Positions 1-12,700 of a stretch of 64,000 bases of DNA are shown piece after piece (position 1 is the stretch's first letter; every line of letters begins with the position of its first letter). Position numbers and translations under genes: made by a program. The DNA comes from Embiotoca jacksoni (lineage: Eukaryota; Chordata; Actinopteri; Embiotocidae), in NCBI GenBank assembly GCA_022577435.1, contig JAKOON010000016.1, forward strand, positions 13,739,776 through 13,803,775, given 5' to 3'. A model generated the notes under the pieces. It saw nothing but the letters and a program-made list of their open reading frames with translations. It did no database searches and was not told where the DNA came from.

Positions 1-1060
1 TTCAAATTCAATACAACATTTTTAATGATATTATCTGTTTAACTATTTGAGTGAAAAGTTGAATCTTGAAGATGTACATGGATTTCAGAATATCTTCCTG
101 TCTGTTTGCCTCCCTTTTGCTTTAATGACGACTTTTACTACCACACATGTTTGTGCTTTTTACCCAACATGATCTCACAATGTTCCAAAGAGCATCTTGT
201 CATATCAGGAATGTTTGTTTTCTCAGCAAACTCTATAACTGTGTTATGCTGCTTTTCCCTCGCACTTAAAATAAACTTGATGTATTAATGTTCTGAAGGT
301 GGGCTCACTTTTCCACCTGACCCTGTACTGCTCCCTCAGAAACCTTCAATCTAACCATGATTTGATGCAAAGAAAGCACCTCTTTGTTTAGAAAAACAAT
401 TGTGTAGTTGATCATCTGATACAAATGTGAACTCTCATATTCAGATTTGACAACCAACTCAAAAACGAAAATATCCATGACCTAATGTTATATGTTTGTT
501 GTATGGCATGGGGTGTTTTAAAGTCAACTCCTCACAGTTGGAGTTGTTGCTTAAACTCTGACTGATTTTATAATGTTGTGCAATCGTAGACATGGTAGAT
601 CTGTAAATCCCACGTGATAGTATTTTTCCTTTTGGCAGGTAGTTTATGAGTAAAATAAATTGACCTTAAGATATTTTTTATGATTTAATAAAAGTTGAAG
701 GAATAATACACATATAGAAATTGGTGATATTGAGCTTGGCATACATAAAGTAAGGTGATTGTAAGCCTAAAATCAGTTGCCATTTACAAAGGTGATCTGT
801 CACATGATTTGTTATCAAATTCTTCTCTGAGTATTATCTCTAGTAGGTATGATGGACACTTTCTTTCTTCTGGTGTGGTTAGAAAACCTTTTAAATATTT
901 CAGAAAGCTCTAATGTGTTGATCCATATTGTCGGATAGATACTCGAATCAGTGTCAGGAGTCCAAATTGAAAGAGAAAATGTCCCTGTTGCCACCACCCT
1001 GTTGGTTAGAAATGTGAACCGCTTGGATCAAAGGTGAACCGGCTTCCTTATTGTAGGAAA
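1..1060. other. Intergenic upstream of sec14l1, no gene seen
   Basis: AT-rich sequence without a convincing ORF, RNA gene or clear repeat. The end of an upstream gene may lie outside the window. Confidence 0.6.
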
Positions 1061-1222
1061 GGGGCGGAGCGACCGGTATGTGCCCCTGTCAGAAGGATCA
1101 TGTCTGTGTGTATCATTTTGCGGTTTAAAATGCGGGAGGTTATACTTTCTTCGGTCAGCTGACAATATGGATACACAGACAGTTATAGAGCTGCAGTGAC
1201 GCATCGGGATTTGAAGTCTGAG
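1061..1222 (+). promoter_or_regulatory. sec14l1: Candidate sec14l1 promoter and non-coding exon 1
   Basis: A GC box (ggggcggagc) lies at 1061-1070 and a TATA-like tttaaaa at 1124-1130, in a locally CpG-richer patch. A good donor (gag|gtgagt) at 1223 could join to the acceptor at 1447-1449, giving a short 5' UTR exon ending at 1222 and a 227-bp intron. The transcription start is inferred and has no direct evidence. Confidence 0.4.
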
Positions 1223-1461
1223 GTGAGTTAAGTTCGCATTAGGTCGTTTGTCACTGTGTGCGCCTGCGTGTAGCCTATGTCTTCTTTCCACTTGTTAGAA
1301 ACTTTGGCCGGATGTCATTCCTCGCGATACTTTATATTATCTGAGTAACAGCTGCCTCTTGTATATAACCTATACACGTACACACACACATAGCTTAAAC
1401 AGCATATTACTGCTGTCATGTCATGCTGTTGTCTCTGATCATTTAACAGAGTTGCCGTGGA

Positions 1462-1524
1462 ATGAGCTTCAACCATGGTGCAGGAATACCAGTCCCCTGT
1501 TCGGGTCTTCAAGCACCCATTTGA
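1462..1524 (+). promoter_or_regulatory. Upstream ORF overlapping the sec14l1 start codon
   Basis: An ATG at 1462, 13 nt before the main ATG and out of frame with it, opens a 20-codon ORF that ends at TGA 1522-1524 inside the coding region. Its context (G at -3, A at +4) is moderate. If it lies in the mature mRNA it would compete with the main start. The peptide itself has no recognisable meaning. Confidence 0.5.
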
Positions 1525-1537
1525 GTTGATCATGGCG
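1475..1537 (+). CDS. sec14l1: sec14l1 coding exon 1 (start of PRELI domain)
   Basis: Encodes MVQEYQSPVRVFKHPFELIM plus A, the invariant N-terminus of the SEC14L1/5 group. The acceptor cag ends at 1449, leaving 25 nt of 5' UTR in the same exon. The donor is gtgagt at 1538, phase 0. Confidence 0.95.
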
Positions 1538-1993
1538 GTGAGTAAAGCGGTTACATATAGTGCCGTCATAAAGACAAGTTATGTATGTCTGTGACCACTT
1601 AGCTCCTAACTCAGCAGTGGATGTGATTGTTATTACTTTGCAGGATGTTACATAACCACACTGGGGACTACAGTGCACATATCTACTTTTCTTTGCACCC
1701 CTCAGACAAATTCTATGTTTGTGCTGCTGAAAGTAATTAAAGATGAGCATGTGGAAACGTTTCTCACTGGATTCCACAGCTCAGTTGTGGCACCGATAGG
1801 GAGACACCTCCCAGGGTCATCGTCTCATTCTTGATGTGCACTTACCTGCAGTAAATGCTGTGTGTTGAATGACAGGTCAGAGTGTACTGCATATACCCTC
1901 TCCTCTTCTCTGCTGCTCCTGTGGTAAATACAGTAATCTACAGGCTGCCTGCTGCCAGGAAGCTGCTTACCAAACTTTGTGTTTCTTAAGTGG

Positions 1994-2024
<31 letters not shown>

Positions 2025-3696
2025 TCTGTATTGTAGGCAGAATTGACAATTTTGTGTTTTGCCTCCTTGACTGGCCTGTGTTAAATATTTCAGCAAAAGT
2101 CACTAATATATATTTGAAGTATCTGTTGCTCATTAAAACTCAGCATATATATAGTTTTCTTATCATCATATGATGCTTCATAAGAGGTCAGACGTTATTT
2201 TGTGTGATTGTTGTAAAGATATTAGGAATATTATATAACTTGAATTGCTGGGCTGACCTTTTTCTTGCTCCTGAGAACAGCTGACGAAATGTAGATGATG
2301 CAACACAGTGATAAGACGTGGCCACAGCAGAGTGTTTCCAGCTGTATTTATGTAACTCAAAATAGATTTTGATATCAGTTCAGCAGTATTGAACAGTTAC
2401 ACAGGGAAATACAGTAAAGTAGCGACAGAGATCCGAATTTCTAAACACTTACTCACCACGGAACAACCTGTCTTTTCCTTGAGTGGAATATTTTTCATTA
2501 TGATACTGATGTATTGTTTTTTTTTTTTGTCCTGAAACCTGCATCTCAGTGCTTTAAATTCACATAAAAAACAGGAACTGTGAGCAAAGATAAAGTAGGA
2601 CAAATGTAAAATAAATGGATTTCCATGCAAGGCGCTCTGATCTCACCCACTCTCACAGTCTGCTCTTGGTGTTGTTTCTTGTTCTCTGAAGTAACATATT
2701 AAGCCAAAGGTTTATGCAATATCTTCAGAGTGGGGAGTGTGAAGCTGCTGTGACATTTTGCTCTGCGGCTATGACTTCATTACCACACAGTTACAGTTAA
2801 CACAGTTCACTGTATGGTCATTGCCCACACAAGTGTCATTTGATACCTTTCCATGAAACATTGCAGGTGTAAAATTCTTGCTGTGTCACTGCAGGTGAAA
2901 AGGGTCTTGAAATAAGCCTCCTGTGGAAACTAAATAATGGCTCCTGTGAGAAGAGTCAGGCTGCAGCAGCATAAAGAAGAGAATCCAGTGAATATTCTGC
3001 CTCCTCCTCCGCTGCCATTTATCTCCAAGCTTTCTTATTAGTCCCCTGGACGATCCTGGAGCCGGCGATTATTGCTTAGGGTAACAGTCCTAATCAGTGT
3101 CCAGGATGTTACTGAATGTTCAACCAGTGACATCACTGATGTCCCTTTCATGACACCTCTTTATGACTGACCTGGGCCTCTAATAGAAATGCATTAGATT
3201 GTTTTTTATATAGCTGCACGAAGCTAACAGTAAATGTTTTTTTACTTGTAGGATTGCATTTAATCAATATCACCAGAGGAAATAAAACATTATTTATGCT
3301 CCATAGCCACAGTCATTAGAGAGGTATTGGCTCGGCCATGTGAAATGTAATAGTGTAGAATATTGGGAGCTGCTGTTTTTTTCATGTTTGAGGCATACAA
3401 AGTCTTCTGGGGGTCATTGATAGTTCTGCTGAGCCTCAAACATTAGAGACTCTTCTTTTATATTCTGCTTCCATTGTGTGTTTACACCATTAACTCTGAG
3501 AGGAATGGGCAGGACAACGATTTCAATTTGTCTTCAATCACTGAGACATATTGTTTCTGGTGCACAGTGTCTCTGTTACACAATGCCAGTCAATGCTGCT
3601 TATTTACCAGGGAAACATTTCCCATTAATTTTCTCAGTGGATAATTCCATCTCATTGATTGGATTGCTCATGCTGTGCTTTATCAATGCAAGCGGG

Positions 3697-3771
<75 letters not shown>

Positions 3772-6700
3772 TTTCTGTGTCTTTCTGAAATACCAGCAGG
3801 GAGATGTGAATTTGGAGAGAGAAACAATTGAAAATTCTGCTGCCTTGTGAGTTTCAATAACAGAATAAACAGTATATATATCTTCAAACCCTTAAAATTT
3901 TAAGTCTTTTTGTACCTGATTTTGTACCTCAGTGAACTCATTATTTTAAAACATTACACAGGCTCCTATGAATATCATAAATGTCTAGTTCCTCCCCTGC
4001 CATTGGTTACTTGGTCAATAGTTTTCCATTCATCCCAGACTTTATTTATTTATTTTCTTAGTTTTTTTTGTGTATAAAGTCTGTGTGTGTGTGTATTTAT
4101 TCATTGCTCTTTTTCATATTGTGTGCACCTTTTTGTTCTTTCTATGCTGCTGTGACGACCGAATTTCCCAACTGTGGGATCAATAAAGTCAAAAATCTAA
4201 ATCTAAATCAGAAGGTGGGGAGCTTCTAGTTCCTTACACAGAAGGCCATTATTGTAGATCCTGAAACGCCTGTTTGGTGACTATATATATATATATATAT
4301 ATACAGGTGAGTTCTATTTAAATTGCCCTGGACAGATGGTCATATGCTGTGGGCAGTAAAACACAAAGCAATCACTGCTTGTAAAAGCTGGCACAGCTGC
4401 AGGTTGTGGCTTTGCACGAAACATAACATTTTAATATGCATTTAAACTAAGCTTCTAACCATTAAATGCATGCAAACCTGACACAGAAATCAAGTCCTGT
4501 ACATCGCACACGGTTCTATTTAATCAGCATCACTGATTATCGTTTACTTTTATGGCAAATACAAGTGACCTTGTTGTAATATAATGTTCAAGCAGAGAGC
4601 TGTTAAGACAAAGGCAAAGCACCCTGTGGAACAAAATGACCAGGCACTGTTGTTGTAAAAAAAAAAAAGCATAAAAATACATACAATATACACTTTTCTT
4701 ATTTAAATGTCTTGTAAATGTGATTTATTTCTCCCATTCAGGCCTATGTGAGGAGGTTCCCAAATTGCCCATTGATCCCAGTGTTTGTGGACAGTGAGAT
4801 CATCAGCCAGAGCCAAAGTGAGGACGGATCAAAGCTGATAACTGAGAGGCGATGTATGATCGACATTGATGCCCCTCGACTTCTCAAACGGGTACCTCTA
4901 ATCTGACCTATTACACACTATAGATCATGAAACAATCATCACAGTTGCTGTTATCGGGTTATTTGCTTTAAAGAACGAAAATAGGAAGACTGTTGCTGTG
5001 TTCTAAATGCCATACTTGTGTACTAACACTCACTATTTTGAGTGCATAAGTGCGTTCACACTGTCAAGTATAGAAACATGCAGTGCACTACAAGTACCAA
5101 GATGACAAACCAAAAGAAGTGTGAAATGCTGGAAAATGTCCACCCTAAACGGTCGCCATCTTGGCTACATGGAGAAATGGCCACCGACGTAAATGATTTT
5201 CAAATTAAGGCGTCCGAGGAAGTTGCAGCTGTTGGAGAACACTTCACAAAAAAAGATTTTCAATACTGCTGCTGGACTTTTTGTTGCATTTGTTAAAAAG
5301 ATGTTAATTTCTGGGTAAAAAAAATGTAATCTGCAGATATTTTGGCAGGTGATATATTCACATGCTGTGGTTATTTCCGGTCAGTGCAGAAAAGCAGTGT
5401 GGTTTGAAACAACACTACTCGGTTGAAATTCCTGCACTGCACAAATAAGAGTCCTAACATGGAAGAGCACTATGTTTTAGTGTACTAAAGGAAGTAAGTC
5501 ATTTGTAACACAGCATGTGTCAGAGAGTTGGTAGTCAGATGCTATTTTTCTTCAGTGTTGCATTAGATTGCATTCTTTGCGTTATGTGTAAATGTGTGCG
5601 GATGAACTGTTAAAATCCCACCACGGCATTACAAATGTTCAGGGGACATATCTAATCAACTCCTGAAAACCCCTTGTTTGCTCTGCATGTAGATTGCCGG
5701 TGTAGACTACCTGTACTTCATCCAAAAGAACACGCTGAACCGCAGAGACAGGACACTCCACATAGAGGTCCACAACGAGACCTTTTCCAGCAGAGTCATT
5801 GTCCGTGAGTGCTGCAGCTACACGGTGAGTCTCCGAGTCAGACATGGTACCAGCAGAGTCTGTCAGAGGTTTATGTCTTTGTTGTTGTGCGTATTTTATT
5901 GCTTTTGTACGTTGTAGAACACTTTTACAGTGCCTCGTGCTCTTTGGATGAAATGGAGCTCCTCCTGAAGGCATTGCAACGTGTGATGCATGAATTATTC
6001 ATTTTAGGTGATCCTCCCATCGATGTGCTCGAGGCTCTGAACAGCTTGTGTCACCAGATGTTTTTAAAGTTGGGGTTGTTTCAGTCACAGGCAGTCCAAT
6101 AATACCCTCCCCAGTAAAATGCTCCTTCCAGTATAACATCACCACTAATATGTTTTCTGGTAGATATGATGCGAACATAAAACTAAGTCATTTCAATCAG
6201 GAGAGACTCGATTTGACAAGCGAAGGTGCAGATAAAAGCTTGAAGGATGTGACAGTCTTTGGTCAATAGAAGCCATTGTGATGACATCAGATTTAAAAGA
6301 GGGGGGGGGGGTGCAGGGGCCCCACCCCTCTAGACACAGGTGGTGGTGGTGGTGGTGGTGATGGATTGAAGATTAATTTTATACAAGTTTGCTCAGTGGT
6401 GGGCGGACATCTGCCTCAACCGTTTGGGATGAGGGGAGAGCGGAGAGAGAAAAGAACAGTGCATGGAGACACAACAACAAACACTGGGAAGGTTGGTGGT
6501 GCAGTGACCGTGGAGCTGGATGACATAAGAAGTGAATACAGATGAGCTTGACCTGGGCACTGGGTATGAAGACCGGAGGAGGGAGGGGTGGAGAAGGGTC
6601 GCAGCAGGTCACCCAGACCTGAAGTTTGACAGCAATGGACTGGCAATGTTTGATAGGTTTACCCAAAACGCCCAAAGTCAGGCAAATATAAGAAGCAGGG

Positions 6701-9700
6701 AGAATGAACTGAGGAAGAATGAAAAATAAAGATGTTCTTCCTGATTGCACTTGCACTTTTAGCTCCATCAGTCACCTTGTTTCTTGTATACCCTTACTTT
6801 AATTCACATTTTAAATACTTTGCATTGGTTACTTTGAAATTACAATCAATATTGGGATTTTATTTATCGGTATATGTATCGATGCGTTGTTTTGGATGAT
6901 ATTTCAGCTTTTGTATTTATCATACTTTGCTGTGACTTACAAGTGACGAATATTCCCATGTTTGTCCTCTTCCACAGGCTCATCCAGAGAATGAGGACTG
7001 GACGTGCTTTGAACAGACAGCTACTCTGGATATTAAGTCCTTTTTTGGTTTTGAGACCATGGCAGAGAAGATAGCAATGAAACAGTATGCAAGTAGCATT
7101 AAGAAGGTTCGCATATTTGATTTGACTGTTTGTGTGAAACATCATCATTTTAGTTATACATTTGTTGAAAACTAAAAATGTGAAAATTGCTTCAGTATTG
7201 GTCCACATTGTGACCTGATCTTTCAAATTAACCAGAGGTTAAATGTTGTAGGGTAAAGAAATTATTGAGTACCACCTCAGAGAGCTGGAGGAAGGAGGAG
7301 TAACTTACATACCTCGATGGACCCCTGCTGACTCCTCCACGGTCACTGCAAGGCTCCAGCTGCCACCTCCATCTACTGCCAGAGCCATTCCAGGCAACAG
7401 TGCCAAGGATGGACTGCGCAATAAAGAACCGGCCTGTCCCACTGAGCTAGTGGCTGGTTCGCCTGACGGTCAGTGAGCACTCACAACGAAGTTTAGAATA
7501 GAAGCTGGCACACACAAAAAAAAAAACCGCTGCAATGTAAATGTTAAAAGATGTGCGTCATGTATCTCTTTGTGTCCTGTGACACGTATATTTACTGAAG
7601 GGGTGAGATAGTTACTCTGCCGAACAAATAGCTAGCTACAAGTTTCCCAATTAGGTTTTTGAGTTCATTTTAAAGTCCCCCCTCCACTCCAAAATTGCTC
7701 CAGTTGAATGTTTGAGCTTCACTGTATGCATGATGTATGTGCAGAGTTTAATACCAGACGCCTGTTTTCACATTTATCTGCCGAAGGGGGAAAGTTTTTC
7801 TGTGCTCACTGAAAATCTGATTTTAAGGTTTGGGCCTGTGAGCATGATTTGTTACATCACATCAAGTCTGAAAGTCAAACCGGGTCCAACATTTAACGAT
7901 GTTGCGACTTGCAGCCTCCACTGCATTTACACCGAAAATTGACTTTTCAGTAAAGGAAGAGAAATTTTCTCTCCAGCCGTTCAACTTTAAAAATGAAAAA
8001 TACTGGCATATTGATAGATTCTGGAATTTGATGCCAAAGTAGTAAATGGTATTTTAATAAGTTATAAGTATAATAATAAGATAGTGTAACCTTTTTGCAG
8101 GGACCCAAACCATATCAGACACAAATCACTGTTCATTGTTATAATACATGTCTCGGGAGTGTAGGTCTGTAATCAGAAAATTAAATCCTAGATTTATGCT
8201 GCAGTACGATAGTTTTACAACCACTGTGACTTTTACTGATGCTGATATCACAAATACTATATTATTTGGAGTACCTGATGTCTTAATGCGATGCATGCGA
8301 TATGTAAATTTTTTGCTGTAAATGTGCTTTGGCCTGTAGACAAGTTGGATGCTGACTACATCAGACGTTACCTTGGTGATTTAACGCCTCTGCAGGAGAG
8401 CTGTCTCATTCGACTGCGTCAGTGGCTCCAGGAAACCCACAAGGGCAAGGTCTCATATACACAACAGCTTCTTTGACTACAGAGCCCTTTGTGCAGTGAT
8501 GCGCGGCACACTTTATTTCTCGGACAACCTTCTGCTCAGCTCGTGCTCCCACACTTAAATCAGTTTTACACACACTGAATGCTGCAGAATAAAGTAATTA
8601 AATAATAAGCATGTATGTAAGACATGTCTTTGCATTCATCAGTAACATGACCCAGAACTGTGGCATTTTGACCCCTGTGTGTTTTCTACAGATTCCAAAG
8701 GATCAGCATGTGCTGCGATTTCTCCGGGCCAGAGATTTCAACATCGACAAGGCCAGGGAGTTCTTGTGCCAGTCACTTACCTGGAGAAAGCAGCATCAGG
8801 TGGATTTCCTGTTAGACACATGGGAGCGCCCTCAACTGCTTCAGGATTATTACACGGGAGGCTGGCACCACCATGACAGAGGTGAGTGAGCCGTACTGGC
8901 TGCTTCATCTTATTCTCTCTTCATTTCCCAGGTTATTTCTTTAGTTGTGAGGTTTGTCTGCAGTAAAAGTAAACACATATCAGTTGTGTAAAGAATCAAA
9001 GGGATTAAGTCTTCTGCATACATAAAGTCTACAAGGGTTGAAATGGCCTGTTAATTATTGACTGTGAAGTCTGACCATCTGTCATCGCTCTCATGTTTGG
9101 AAATGAGTCGGCTCAGCTGATCCACCAGGTCAGGTAAATACAGGAAGTGCCCTTTGAATGTTCACAGGCTCAATTACTGCCTTTTAGACTGGTAAATACC
9201 AGATTTACATAGTAAACATGTTGCCTCCAAGGCACTATTACTGCAAATGTCCTTCTGCCTGTTGACATTTTCTTGTTGAACAGCCTGTGAATGTCTGCGT
9301 GTGACGTGTCGTTTAGATGGCCGTCCTCTGTATATCCTGCGTCTGGGTCAAATGGACACTAAAGGACTGGTTCGAGCCTTGGGGGAAGAGGCGCTACTGA
9401 GACAGGTCACATGACTACTTGAAGAAGATATATGACTTAACATCCACATATACAGAATCATTTTCATTCAACATATCTTCAGTTGCATTAATGCTACAAC
9501 CTCATAGGTCCTGTCCATCATCGAGGAGGGACTGAGGCGGTGTGAGGAAAACACCAGAGTCTTTGGTCGACCTATTAGGTGCCTAAATAGTGTTTTATTG
9601 TAATAGTGTCATTGGTTAATCAGCAATCAGGTATACGCGCGCTTGTACAACCCCGTTTCCCCAAAATTTGGGACGCTGTGTGAAATGTAAATAATAACAG

Positions 9701-12700
9701 AATGCAATGATTTGCAAATCATGTAAACCCATATTTAATTGCAAATAGACCAAAGACAACAAAACAAATGTTCAAACTGAACTGTGGTTACAACCAATGG
9801 TTTTCGAAATTGTTTCTAAGCCCATGCAGTGAGTGTGTGATTTCGAATGCAGTGCCACTTGTGGGTGGTAGATCACGGCCATGCAATATTGGTTTGTCGC
9901 TTGCTTACAGAGATTTGTCCGGATTCTCTGAATCTTTTGATGATTATTATGAACTGTAGATGATTAAATACCCACATTCTTTGCAATTTTACTTTGAGGA
10001 ATGTTTTCCTTAGATTGTTGCACTATTTTTCCACGCAGTCTTTCTCAGAGTGGTGAACCGCTCTCCATCATCACTACTGAGAGACTCCTCCTCTCTAAGA
10101 TACTCTTTTTATACCCAGCACATACTTTTATGTTACTGATTTGTTGACAAGTATCCTAATTACATTTTTTTTTTTTTTTTTTTTTTTATAAAACAATGCA
10201 ATATCTCCGTTTCAACATTTGATATGTTGTCTTTGGTCTATTTTCAATTAAATGTGGGTTTATGTAATTTGCAAAGGATTGCATTCTGTTTTTACATTTT
10301 ACACTGCGTCCCAACTTAACCTCAAACGGGGTTGTATGCAGAATACAGTCGCGTCATGTTTGTTTTATTGTGTCTGTCAGCTGTTGGACTTGCCTGGTGG
10401 ATCTGGAAGCTCTAAACATGCGTCATCTGTGGAGACCAGGCGTCAAAGCTCTGCTAAGAATCATCGAGGTGGTGGAAGCCAACTACCCTGAAACTCTGGG
10501 TCGCCTGCTCATTCTGAGGGCTCCTCGAGTTTTCCCAGTGCTCTGGACCCTGGTGAGAATAAATGCATCAATTTACATTTGATGTGCAACCATGAATGTG
10601 ATTTTAATTAATCTCTTGGAAGATTTCACAAAAGTTGTAGAGTACAGACACAGACATGGCATCAATAGGAATTTTAAATAGTTGGATGCAATCCAGCCTC
10701 ACTGCATGTATAAGTACATGATAAACAAAGAAGAAAAGGAGAGAAAAATCCAATATTGACAAATAAAGATAATTAATGCTGTGCAATATGCAGAGTATTA
10801 ACTAAACCCCCTCGGGGACATTTGATTATTGCTATAGTAATATGCAATAGCTTGTAGAATTCAGCAAAGAAATAAAAATAAGTCGTAATTTATGCACAGA
10901 GATATATGATAATAAACCAAAGCAATAATAAATGTACCTAATGCAGTACTCAGTTGATGCATTTTACAAGTGAATTTTAGTCTGTAACTATTACCTCGTG
11001 GAGATGTGAAAGATACAACTAATTACTGACAAACAGATAATGAAATTACAAATAGTAATATAAAATAAGCTGTTATCACAATTAAATCAATATAAAAAAA
11101 AATGCATGGATGCCTGGTAACACCACCAACCAGTCAACCTGTGTATTTCTCACACATGAATAATTAATTGATATTGGATTGACTTCCACGGTTCATAAGA
11201 AGTAATCCTGCAGTTTGTTGTTTGATGAACGTTGGTCTTCCCGTTTCCAGGTCAGCCCCCTAATTGATGAGAACACTCGTAAGAAGTTCCTGGTTTATGC
11301 TGGAAATGATTACAAGGGTCCGGGAGGCTTAGTGGACTACATCGACAGAGAAATCATCCCTGACTTCCTGCGAGGGGATTGCATGGTGAGGTTAAGACCT
11401 CAGCTTATCGACGTGTACATGTGATTTTCATTTTCAGAGCGGACATGCACTGAGCTCATGGTTTGATCTTTTGACAGTGTCTTCTCAGTCAGTTAATACC
11501 AATCAATTAATCACTGGCATCTATATCAAGTGGCTTCTTCACTTTGTCATTTTAAATGTTAGGGCTGCAGTAGATAGACTGTGTGTAACTGACTCGGGTG
11601 GAAACCACTGATGCGGCTACTGTTGTTAAGCAAGCTCTTGACTCTGTGTTGTTTTGTGGTGAAGAAATGATGGACAGGAAGCTGGAGTCTATTTTTGTAC
11701 TGCAGGTTATTGTCAAATAGGAACAGAATAAATGTCCTGGTCAATCAACAGCTGGCTCACCTCGGTTGGCTCAAACACATCACACAATAAAATATCAAGA
11801 TCGACTATTTGTAGCACACCAGCTAACCAGCTTGTATTATTTCACATTATGGGACCAATTTAAGCTCTGTGAATGCATTACGTGTAATCGTCCTTTTCCC
11901 CCCGCTGACCCCTCTAGTGTGACATCCCTGAGGGAGGTATGGTCCCTAAATCTCTGTACAGGACAGCAGAGCAGCTGGAGAGTGAGGAAAACTGCCTGCT
12001 GACCGACTCCATCTACAAGAGTGCCAGCATCTTCAAGGGAGCTCCATATGAGGTGCAGTCTCAACTTTTAGGTGTTTTACCATGAGGGAGCTTAGCTTTA
12101 CTGTTGGCTTGACTGTTTCTGTATATGTTGTGGATTTTATGGTCTGGATTAGGGTGCCACCAACTGGAACAAATCTACACTGCATGCTTGCAGCTAAAAA
12201 TAAATAATGTGATTAATGGCTCGCAGTCTGCTGTTCTGTGTCTCTAATGTCCTTACATCTGTCTGCAGATGCTGATTGAGATCACAGAGGCTTCCTCAGT
12301 CATCACCTGGGATTTTGATGTGTCTAAAGGAGATGTGCTCTTCAACATCTACCACTCAAAGAGGGCTCCTCAGCCCCCAAAGAAAGACTCTCTGGGAGCC
12401 CATGGCCTCACGTCCCTCGGGGCAGTGAATGCCCAGCTGATAGACAGGAGCTGGGTGCTGGGCCAGGACTACAGCATGGTGGAGAAAGCCCTCACCTGCA
12501 GGGAGGGAGAGAGCATCCAGGTAAGAGAGAGGAAATGCAGGAGACGTGAAAATCTGTACTCTTGTCTTTTCTTGTGGTTTTAACTAAACTTATTTTTTGT
12601 TTCCATGTTGTCCCTGATGGTTAATCATCGACTGCTGCAGCCTCAGATTGATCCTGCGGATTTCTTTTGTTAAAACAGGGCTCCCACATAACCCGCTGGC

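Noticed and set aside
3478..3887. ORFs with long Cys-Val or Thr-His runs around 3.5-3.9 kb
   Set aside because: They are translations of the GT microsatellite on both strands. The same applies at 35.2 and 46.5 kb.
5809..6102. 97-codon + strand ORF with hydrophobic stretch, overlapping sec14l1 exon 5693-5824
   Set aside because: It is in a different frame from the conserved exon and extends into the intron, so it is a shadow.
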